Part shown: one piece after another, positions 6,566 through 11,716 of the stretch | Layout of the letters: every line of letters starts with the position of its first letter | Position numbering within the stretch: the stretch's first letter is position 1 | Assembly (NCBI GenBank): GCA_020720565.1 | Contig: DYOK01000074.1 | Coordinates: 1-11,716, forward strand | Direction: 5' to 3' | Length of the DNA: 11,716 nt | Source of the DNA: Acetofilamentum sp. | GTDB taxonomy: Bacteria; Bacteroidota; Bacteroidia; Bacteroidales; JAFGXI01 | Translations under genes and position numbers: made by a program | Notes under the pieces: generated by a model | What the model was told of the DNA's origin: nothing | What the model saw: the letters and a program-made list of their open reading frames with translations, nothing else | Database searches by the model: none

Positions 6566-7138
6566 TTATTCAATCTTGATTTGATAAAAATCGAGTAGAC
6601 CAGCTAAATTCATTCGGTTGAATTTGGCATGTTTAATCCGATTGTGCTCAGGATGGATAGAATAATTACTGGCACTTGTAAAATCGGCTTTTTCGAGTTG
6701 AGTGTTATCGAATGTTGCACCAATTAGCTTGCAATTGTTAAAAACAACTTCTTGGGCGTTAGATTCTGTAAAATCTACGTCCTTAAGGCTACAATTCTTG
6801 AAGTTTGTTTTTTTTATGTTGGTTTTGTAAAATGTACTATGATCTAAGGTGCAATTGTCGAATTTAAAGCTTAAACCAATGCCGTTGCAATCGTCGAAAT
6901 GTAAGCCTAAAAGCTTGCACGAATTAAACATACAGTCTCTAATCGTTGTATGATGTAGGGTACACAAACTCAAGTTGCATTCGTCGAAAGTGCAATCGAT
7001 AAAAGTGAAATTGCTTAAAATTAGTTGTTCAAAATTACACTGTACAAAATGAATGGCTTCGTATTCGCCATATTCTAATTTGATTTCGTTAAAATTTTGG
7101 TGTTCAAATTTTAAGTTATAAAAAGCCTTTTTTTCCAT
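6566..7138 (-). CDS. Pentapeptide repeat protein, Qnr-like
   Basis: The 190-residue product is built of pentapeptide repeats (A/C-x-F/L-x-x), for example CNFEQLILSNFTFIDCTFDE followed by CNLSL, FNSCKLLGLHFDDCN, and TNFKNCSLKDVDFTESNAQE. Such repeats fold into a right-handed quadrilateral beta-helix that can mimic DNA. The C-terminal part, ASNYSIHPEHNRIKHAKFNR and then LAGLLDFYQIKI, resembles the closing segment of Qnr-like proteins, which protect DNA gyrase and topoisomerase IV. Chromosomal relatives in this phylum are common and mostly of unknown function, so a resistance role is not claimed. Many cysteines (about a dozen) fill repeat positions. The ATG at 7138 is chosen because the repeat fold begins just after it and the sequence before it (with an ATG at 7150 and a TTG at 7168) looks non-conserved. 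A TTAAGTAC motif lies 61 bases upstream. Confidence 0.85.
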   Translation of the reverse strand: MEKKAFYNLKFEHQNFNEIKLEYGEYEAIHFVQCNFEQLILSNFTFIDCTFDECNLSLCTLHHTTIRDCMFNSCKLLGLHFDDCNGIGLSFKFDNCTLDHSTFYKTNIKKTNFKNCSLKDVDFTESNAQEVVFNNCKLIGATFDNTQLEKADFTSASNYSIHPEHNRIKHAKFNRMNLAGLLDFYQIKIE

Positions 7139-7198
7139 GTTAAGGTTCATCTGTTTATGACACACCAAAACTCTGAAAAACGCTATTGATGTGTGAGT

Positions 7199-7208
7199 TT
7201 AAGTACTT
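7199..7208 (-). repeat. Third copy of the TTAAGTAC motif, upstream of the pentapeptide gene
   Basis: TTAAGTACTT at 7199-7208 matches the first sigma-upstream copy over all ten bases. It lies 61 bases before the chosen ATG of the pentapeptide gene. The shared motif suggests a common regulator, possibly linked to the ECF sigma system, but this is inference from three short matches. Confidence 0.3.
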
Positions 7209-7268
7209 TGAATAATATCGTATTTTATTTACCTAAACGCCTGTTCAAATGCCAGTTGCAAAATCAAC

Positions 7269-7286
7269 AAAAAGGTCGAAGACCTT
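7269..7286 (-). terminator. Probable Rho-independent terminator of the E1 gene
   Basis: On the minus strand AAGGTC-TTC-GACCTT forms a perfect 6-bp stem with a 3-base loop, followed by a T tract (A run at 7269-7273 on the plus strand). It lies about 90 bases past the E1 stop, before the pentapeptide gene. The stem is short but compact and GC-containing at its top. Confidence 0.5.
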
Positions 7287-7321
7287 AAAACACTCAATTC
7301 TATTCGGGGATTTAACAATAA

Positions 7322-7370
7322 CCAATACATTCTTATTGGGATTGAACTAAAATTTAGTTTTAATGTATGG
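7322..7370 (-). other. Nested stem structure in the E1 3' untranslated region
   Basis: ATACATT (7325-7331) pairs with AATGTAT (7362-7368) and is extended by CC/GG (7322-7323 with 7369-7370) across a one-base bulge. Inside lies AACTAAA-A-TTTAGTT (7345-7359), a 7-bp palindrome with a one-base centre. The structure begins a few bases after the E1 stop codon and precedes the terminator hairpin. It may stabilise the mRNA end or act as a binding site; no T tract follows, so it is not itself a classic terminator. Confidence 0.35.
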
Positions 7371-7376
7371 TTTTGA

Positions 7377-9791
7377 CTAATAAATCACAGGAAAGTTTTT
7401 AGGATTGCTTTCGTGCATCATATCGTAAATGGTTTCGAATACATTTTCGGCATTTGGATTCGAGAAATAGTCGCCATCAGTGGCATATGCAGGACGGTGT
7501 TCTTCGCCAGTTAGCGTTCGTGGTTTGCTGTCGAGATATTGCCAAGCATCTTGCTCTTCGAGTACCTTTTGCATCATAAAAGCAGTGGCTCCACCGGGCA
7601 CATCTTCGTCGAAAAATACCACGCGGCCTGTTTTCTTAATACTTTCTAAAATGCTATGGTTAAGATCGAAAGGCAATAAGGTCTGAACATCGATTAATTC
7701 AACCGAGATATTGAATTCGGCCAGTTGAGGAATGGCTTCTTGAGCAATTTTTACGCACGACCCATAAGTTACTAAAGTTACATCTGTGCCTTGATTGAGT
7801 ATTTCTGGTGTGCCTAAGGGCAGTTTGAATTCGCCAATATTTTCGGGATATTTTTCGTGCAAACGGTATCCATTCAATGGCTCAATGACCAATGCCGTAT
7901 CTTCGGAAGCCAACAAGGTGTTGTAGAAACCGGCAGCTTGCGTCATGTTGCGGGGTACACAAACATAAACGCCACGAATCGAATTTATTACCATGCTCAG
8001 TGGTGAGCCAGAGTGCCAAATGCCTTCGAGTCGATGACCTCTTGTGCTGATAATTACTGGTGCTTTTTGCCCTCCCGCGGTTCGGTAATGTGTTGTGGCT
8101 AAATCGTCGCTTAGTGTTTGCAAAGCATAAAGCAAATAGTCGAAATATTGTATCTCAACTATGGGTCGCAAACCACGTAACGCTGTGCCAATGCCTTGCC
8201 CTAAAATGGTGGTTTCTCTAATGCCGGTATCACTTACTCTAAGTTCGCCATATTTTTCTTGCATGCCTTCTAAGCTTTGGTTTACGCCCCCAATTTTGCC
8301 AGCATCTTCACCAAAGATGAGCAGTTTGGGATATTTTTCGAAAAGCAAATTATAGTTGTCGCGCAAAATTTCACGACCAGGTGCCGTACGCCCGCCTTCG
8401 GGGAAGATAGGTGCTACAGGCTTAACTTTTAAGGCCGAGGTTTGATCTTCTAAATACAAGTATTTATGATATCGAGGCCCTGCAATGGCATAATTATCAT
8501 CGAGCCATTGTTGAAGTTCTTTGTGTAAAATGTGTTTAGAAAGACAGCCCGAACAAATGTTGCGCATTATCTTTTTTGCAGTCGAGAAAATATCTTTTCG
8601 GTTGGGAACCAATACGTTTTTGAGCTCGTTGGCCAATTGGTCTACTTTGTCGTTATCTTCTGCAACCACACATCGGCAGCCTCGACCCGATACAATCTTT
8701 AATAAGCGTTCTTTTTCTGCTTTAATGGGCTCAAAATAATTTTTCCAAGCTTCATTTTTGGCTTGTTTGGCTTTTTCGATGGCTATTTTTTCTTCGTTCT
8801 CGAGTTCTTCTGCAGTGGCAATTCCCGCTTCGAGAATCCATTCTTTCATTTTTTTGATGCCGTCAAAATCTTTTTCGAACTGCAACCGTTCTGCCGACTT
8901 ATAACGCTCGTGCGAACCCGAGGTAGAATGTCCTTGTGGTTGTGTGGCCTCTTCGATATGGAACAATACGGGAACATGTTCGGCACGGCATTTTGCGATA
9001 CCTTCTTCGAAAGTTTTAATCAAATTAGGATAATCCCATGCCTTGGCTTTGTAAATATAAATTCCACCGTTTTGGTCGCGTTGAAAACCGGCTAAAGCTT
9101 CGCTAATGCTTTGTTTGGTTGTTTGGTATTTTTTTGGAACCGAGATCCCGTAGCCATCGTCGTAAACCACCATAGCCAATGGTACTTCGAGAACTGCGGC
9201 GGCATTCATGGTTTCCCAAAAATGGCCTTCAGATGTCGATGCGTCGCCGATAGTGCCCCAAGCTACCTCGTTGCCTTTGTTAGATAGAGTCGTGAATTGA
9301 TGTAATTCCGTATTGTTTCGGAATAATTTCGAAGCCCATGCCAAACCCAACAAACGTGGCATTTGACCTGCTGTGGGCGAAATATCTGCAGAAGTGTTGT
9401 GGATTTGAGTCAAATCTTTCCAAGAGCCGTCATCGTTAAGGCTTCTGGTCCCAAAGTGATTGTTAAATGAACGACCTCCATTGCTGGGATTGTTTTTTAC
9501 GTCGGTGTCGCCAAATAATTGTGCAAAAAACTCTTGAGCAGAAAATTCGCCTAAAGCCATCATTAAGGTTTGATCACGATAGTATCCCGACCTCCAATCG
9601 CCTTTATTATAATATTTAGCCATGGCTATTTGAACAACTTCTTTACCATCGCCAAAAATTCCAAATTTTGCTTTACCGCTAAGCACCTCTTTACGTCCCA
9701 TCACCGAAATCTGACGGCTTAAGTTAACCAGTTGGTAGTCTGATAAAATCTGTGATTTAAAGTCGTTTTTTGATAAATTGGACGGGCTCAT
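7377..9791 (-). CDS. 2-oxoacid dehydrogenase E1 component, alpha and beta subunits fused
   Basis: This 804-residue enzyme carries both halves of the thiamine-diphosphate E1 heterotetramer in one chain. It decarboxylates a 2-oxoacid (branched-chain or pyruvate) and passes the acyl group to a lipoyl E2 partner, which is not encoded here. The alpha half (about 15-305) has the TPP motif GDASTSEGHFWETMNAAAVL ... YDDGYGIS (182-216), with Asp-Asp where many relatives have Asn-Asn, and the loop PQGHSTSGSHERYKS (285-299), resembling the regulatory loop of branched-chain E1. The beta half (about 468-795) has GEDAGKIGGVNQSLEGMQEK followed by YG (494-515), RVSDTGIRETTILGQGIG (518-535), GIWHSGSP (590-597), and the C-terminal VFFDEDVPGGATAFM (725-739). 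The charged helical linker (about 306-465) contains CRC (372-374) and CSGC (413-416). Such fused E1 proteins of similar length are typical of Bacteroidota. Substrate preference cannot be settled from sequence. Confidence 0.92.
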   Translation of the reverse strand: MSPSNLSKNDFKSQILSDYQLVNLSRQISVMGRKEVLSGKAKFGIFGDGKEVVQIAMAKYYNKGDWRSGYYRDQTLMMALGEFSAQEFFAQLFGDTDVKNNPSNGGRSFNNHFGTRSLNDDGSWKDLTQIHNTSADISPTAGQMPRLLGLAWASKLFRNNTELHQFTTLSNKGNEVAWGTIGDASTSEGHFWETMNAAAVLEVPLAMVVYDDGYGISVPKKYQTTKQSISEALAGFQRDQNGGIYIYKAKAWDYPNLIKTFEEGIAKCRAEHVPVLFHIEEATQPQGHSTSGSHERYKSAERLQFEKDFDGIKKMKEWILEAGIATAEELENEEKIAIEKAKQAKNEAWKNYFEPIKAEKERLLKIVSGRGCRCVVAEDNDKVDQLANELKNVLVPNRKDIFSTAKKIMRNICSGCLSKHILHKELQQWLDDNYAIAGPRYHKYLYLEDQTSALKVKPVAPIFPEGGRTAPGREILRDNYNLLFEKYPKLLIFGEDAGKIGGVNQSLEGMQEKYGELRVSDTGIRETTILGQGIGTALRGLRPIVEIQYFDYLLYALQTLSDDLATTHYRTAGGQKAPVIISTRGHRLEGIWHSGSPLSMVINSIRGVYVCVPRNMTQAAGFYNTLLASEDTALVIEPLNGYRLHEKYPENIGEFKLPLGTPEILNQGTDVTLVTYGSCVKIAQEAIPQLAEFNISVELIDVQTLLPFDLNHSILESIKKTGRVVFFDEDVPGGATAFMMQKVLEEQDAWQYLDSKPRTLTGEEHRPAYATDGDYFSNPNAENVFETIYDMMHESNPKNFPVIY

Positions 9792-9810
9792 AATCTTAAA
9801 TATTTTTTAG

Positions 9811-9818
9811 CAAAATTA
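9811..9818 (-). promoter_or_regulatory. Possible -7 box (TAnnTTTG) of the E1 gene
   Basis: On the minus strand TAATTTTG matches the TAnnTTTG consensus exactly, 20 bases before the ATG at 9791, giving a very short leader of roughly 13 bases. No clear TTTG -33 element was found at the expected distance, so support is partial. Confidence 0.3.
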
Positions 9819-9868
9819 ATTAAAATGATTCTAAATAAGAATTTTTTAGCCAGTTTGTTTGCCTCTAA

Positions 9869-9884
9869 CCAAAATCAATTTTGG
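9869..9884. promoter_or_regulatory. Near-perfect palindrome upstream of the E1 gene
   Basis: CCAAAATCAATTTTGG is a 7-bp inverted repeat around a two-base centre, 78 bases before the E1 start and about 50 bases upstream of the candidate -7 box. Its size and symmetry fit a dimeric regulator's operator better than an RNA hairpin, because the loop is too small. No regulator is assigned. Confidence 0.3.
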
Positions 9885-10161
9885 AAATAATCTTGACTAA
9901 AAAATTGAAAATGGAATGCTAACACAAAACATTGGGGTTTATTAGTTGATTTGTGGTTGGAAGTAAATTTTCTACAATTTTAGCATTCGGCGTTTAATAA
10001 GCTTTCATTTTTAAAATTTATAGTTGCGTTTTTTTTGAGCAAAATAACTCAAAGCAATACAAAGAAATCAACTTCAAGTTACACGAATCAAGGTTGATTT
10101 TAAATCTAAAATATTGAATATTAATCCATATTTTTAACGAGCAACCTTCATTTATTCCCCA

Positions 10162-10578
10162 TTATTCACCGATTATTTTAACCAGAACGCGTTTTTTTCG
10201 TTTGCCGTCAAATTCACCGTAAAATATTTGTTCCCAAGTTCCAAAATCGAGTAGCCCATTGCTGATAGCGACCACCACTTCACGTCCCATAATGGTTCGT
10301 TTAAGGTGTGCATCGGCATTATCTTCGTATGTATTATGAGCATATTGGCTGTGAGGTAATTCTGGGGCAAGACGTTCGAGCCATTTTTCCATATCTTGAT
10401 GCAACCCATTTTCGTCGTCGTTAATAAAAACGCTGGCAGTAATATGCATGGCATTAACCAATACAAGGCCTTCTTTTATTCCACTTTCCTTAACACATTG
10501 TGTAATTTGAGGTGTAATGTTGATGAGTTCACGTCTGGTTTTGGTTTCGAACCAAAGCTCTTTTCTGTACGATTTCAT
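10162..10578 (-). CDS. yjbQ: YjbQ/UPF0047 family protein (secondary thiamine-phosphate synthase enzyme)
   Basis: The 138-residue protein spans the whole single-domain UPF0047 (COG0432) family. Conserved features are visible: MHITASVFIND (44-54) with H45, D62 in LHQDMEKWL, H81, the DNADAHLKRTIMG stretch (86-98) with H91, NGLLDFGTWEQIFYGEFDG (107-125) and the closing basic strand RKKRVLVKIIG. The clustered His/Asp residues form a probable metal or phosphate site in a trimeric beta structure. The family name comes from weak complementation of thiamine-phosphate synthase loss; the true reaction is uncertain. The ATG at 10578 is the first in frame. A terminator of the upstream FKBP gene separates the two, so yjbQ probably has its own promoter. 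Confidence 0.92.
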   Translation of the reverse strand: MKSYRKELWFETKTRRELINITPQITQCVKESGIKEGLVLVNAMHITASVFINDDENGLHQDMEKWLERLAPELPHSQYAHNTYEDNADAHLKRTIMGREVVVAISNGLLDFGTWEQIFYGEFDGKRKKRVLVKIIGE

Positions 10579-10667
10579 TTTGATGCGTATTGATAAATAA
10601 TAGAATATTAAGTGTTTACAGTTCTAAAATACGATAATTTGTTTTGTCAACTCTATTGATGGTCTAC

Positions 10668-10699
10668 AAAAAAAAGGTTTCCGTTTTAGGGAAACCTTT
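10668..10699 (-). terminator. Rho-independent terminator of the FKBP gene
   Basis: On the minus strand AAAGGTTTCC-CTAAAAC-GGAAACCTTT forms a perfect 10-bp stem with a 7-base loop, running straight into a T tract (eight A at 10668-10675 on the plus strand). It lies about 55 bases after the FKBP stop codon. Confidence 0.85.
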
Positions 10700-10754
10700 A
10701 GAATAAGGTTATCTAATGTGCTTTAATTGAAAGCAAAAAGTTTTATAAAGATGC

Positions 10755-11465
10755 TTATTTAGTTGGCATTTCTGCTGCTTTAGGAGCCTCGAACGACAAT
10801 AATTCGATTTGGAAAATCAAAGTAGAGTAGGGTGCAATAATTTCGCCAGCACCTCTTTCGCCATATGCCATTTGATAAGGAATATAAAGCTCAAATTTTG
10901 AACCTAGTTTCATTAATTGAACCCCTTCTGTCCAACCTGGAATCACTTGGTTTAATACAAATTCGATAGGGTCTTTGCCTTCGTTGCTATCGAAAACGGT
11001 TCCATCGATTAGCATGCCTTTGTAGTTTACTTTAACCTTGTCGGTGGCTTTTGGCGATTCGCCTTTACCTTCTGCAATCACTTTGTACTGTAAGCCAGAA
11101 GCTGTAGTGGTTACGCCTTCTTTTTTACCGTTAGCTTCTAAAAAGTCTGCACCTTCCTTAATCATAGGCTCTGCTTTTTTCTCAGAAGCTTTTTGCATAT
11201 AACCAGTTATAATTTGATGAGAAACTTCTACGCTAAATTTTAAATCTTTAGCTTGAAGCACATCTTCGAGAGCAGATTTCATAGCATCAAGATTGACGCT
11301 GTCTAATTTGTCTTGCTTAAGACTGTTGGCAATGTTAAGACCTATGGCATAACTTACCGAGTCCATTTCAGATTTAAGCTCAACTTTTTGAGTGGGGTTC
11401 TCGTTAGTTTTGCACGATACCAAAGCCATTGTGGCTATAAAAGGTAATAAAAATAATTTTTTCAT
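10755..11465 (-). CDS. FKBP-type peptidyl-prolyl cis-trans isomerase, lipoprotein
   Basis: The enzyme speeds prolyl isomerisation during folding of exported proteins. The chosen ATG at 11465 gives 236 residues starting with a lipoprotein signal, MKKLFLLPFIATMALVSC, whose lipobox LVSC predicts lipidation at Cys18 and export to an outer or periplasm-facing membrane; an upstream TTG frame would bury this signal. An FKBP_N-type helical dimerisation segment (about 33-115, DSVSYAIGLNIANSLKQDKL...) is followed by the FKBP_C catalytic domain (about 123-225) with VNYKG (146-150), GTVFDS (155-160), QVIPGWTEG (173-181) and AYGERGAG (200-207). The loop usually reading IPPNSTL is IIAPYSTL here, a small change at the active-site rim. 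Both ends are bounded by terminators (one after the tRNA, one after this gene), so it is a single-gene unit. Confidence 0.95.
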   Translation of the reverse strand: MKKLFLLPFIATMALVSCKTNENPTQKVELKSEMDSVSYAIGLNIANSLKQDKLDSVNLDAMKSALEDVLQAKDLKFSVEVSHQIITGYMQKASEKKAEPMIKEGADFLEANGKKEGVTTTASGLQYKVIAEGKGESPKATDKVKVNYKGMLIDGTVFDSNEGKDPIEFVLNQVIPGWTEGVQLMKLGSKFELYIPYQMAYGERGAGEIIAPYSTLIFQIELLSFEAPKAAEMPTK

Positions 11466-11626
11466 TTTATATTGTTTAAAAACGCTACGAAAGTAAACAT
11501 TTTCGAACAAAAAAAAGGTTTTGAACTATCTGCTGTACAATTTTTTTTAGAAAATCCAGTAAAAATTTGTATATGTATGAATATGAGTAATATATGAGTT
11601 GTTGTTGTCTGAATTATGGGCATAAA

Positions 11627-11655
11627 AAAACGTCTTTTTAATAAAAAGACGTTTT
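11627..11655 (-). terminator. Terminator of the tRNA-Gly unit
   Basis: AAAACGTCTTTTT (11627-11639) pairs perfectly with AAAAAGACGTTTT (11643-11655) around a 3-base loop. On the minus strand the stem is followed by a run of T (seven A at 11624-11630). It lies just after the CCA end of the tRNA gene and isolates it from the FKBP gene. Confidence 0.75.
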
Positions 11656-11659
11656 AGAT

Positions 11660-11716
11660 TGGAGCGGGCAACGAGGTTCGAACTCGCGACCCTCAGCTTG
11701 GAAGGCTGATGCTCTA
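11660..11716 (-). tRNA. tRNA-Gly (anticodon UCC), 5' part beyond the window edge
   Basis: On the minus strand the anticodon stem TCAGC, loop CTTCCAA and GCTGA are complete, with anticodon TCC at loop positions 34-36, which reads GGA (Gly). The variable segment GGGTC, T stem GCGAG with loop TTCGAAC and partner CTCGT, the acceptor strand TGCCCGC, discriminator T and an encoded CCA (plus-strand 11660-11662) follow. The 5' acceptor strand and most of the D arm, roughly 20 bases, lie beyond base 11716. Confidence 0.93.

Larger units (their letters stand above)
9792..10161. other. 370-base intergenic gap between yjbQ and the E1 gene
   Basis: No convincing coding frame was seen. The stretch is very AT-rich and holds several inverted repeats: CCAAAAT-CA-ATTTTGG (9869-9884), TTTGAG/CTCAAA (10034-10053), which extends to TTGC/GCAA with a bulge, and AAATCAAC/GTTGATTT (10065-10072 with 10093-10100). 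The last lies about 60 bases past the yjbQ stop on the minus strand and is followed by TTTCTTTG, so it might be a weak terminator. The left end should contain the E1 promoter. A small RNA cannot be excluded. Confidence 0.5.

Noticed and set aside
6566..7138. Calling the pentapeptide protein a quinolone resistance gene
   Set aside because: Repeat architecture alone does not show drug protection, and chromosomal relatives are usually of unknown role.
10034..10053. TTTGAG/CTCAAA stem as a terminator
   Set aside because: The adjacent T run precedes the stem on the plus strand and reads as A on the minus strand after the stem, so it fits termination in neither direction.
10173..10466. 97-codon frame overlapping yjbQ on the same strand
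   Set aside because: It is an out-of-frame reading of the conserved YjbQ region, which is intact in its own frame.
11466..11510. N-terminal extension of the FKBP protein from a TTG
   Set aside because: The lipoprotein signal begins at the ATG at 11465; extending upstream would place 15 polar residues before it.
1..11716. CRISPR array, insertion sequence, prophage or integration site
   Set aside because: No regularly spaced repeats, transposase, integrase or terminal inverted repeats were seen. The tRNA at the edge could serve as an attachment site in principle, but no duplicated tRNA end occurs in the window.

Overview
The window looks like a stretch of core chromosome from a member of the Bacteroidota. 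Evidence: coding DNA is AT-rich and intergenic DNA more so; there is a single-chain E1 alpha/beta 2-oxoacid dehydrogenase of about 800 residues of the type seen in this phylum; an ECF sigma factor is paired with a membrane anti-sigma-like protein lacking a zinc motif; start sites lack clear Shine-Dalgarno sequences; and some upstream regions carry TAnnTTTG (-7 type) boxes. The order within the phylum cannot be fixed from sequence reading alone.

Layout. The plus strand carries lon (163-2616), preceded by a structured leader and followed by a strong hairpin terminator, then a 59-codon gene with a CxxC pair (2832-3011). Everything after that is on the minus strand. Reading from the right edge leftwards (the direction of transcription): a tRNA-Gly(UCC) cut by the window edge, with its terminator; an FKBP-type prolyl isomerase lipoprotein with its own terminator; a YjbQ-family protein; a 370-base gap with several inverted repeats; the fused E1 dehydrogenase with a 3' hairpin; a Qnr-like pentapeptide repeat protein; kdsB overlapping an HD-domain phosphohydrolase by 4 bases; an ECF sigma factor followed by its putative anti-sigma partner; and a small two-helix membrane protein that converges on the 59-codon gene.

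How the genes relate. Most units are independent housekeeping functions: protein quality control (Lon, FKBP isomerase), lipopolysaccharide sugar activation (KdsB), carbon metabolism (E1) and translation (tRNA). Two pairs look functionally linked: KdsB with the HD hydrolase (overlapping stop and start), and the sigma factor with the anti-sigma-like membrane protein (26-base gap). No mobile element, CRISPR array, phage gene or clear sign of transfer was seen. The least explained elements are the 59-residue CxxC protein, a TTAAGTAC motif found three times and only between genes (twice before the sigma gene, once before the pentapeptide gene), duplicated N-terminal segments in the anti-sigma-like protein, four cysteines in the E1 linker, and the structured lon leader.
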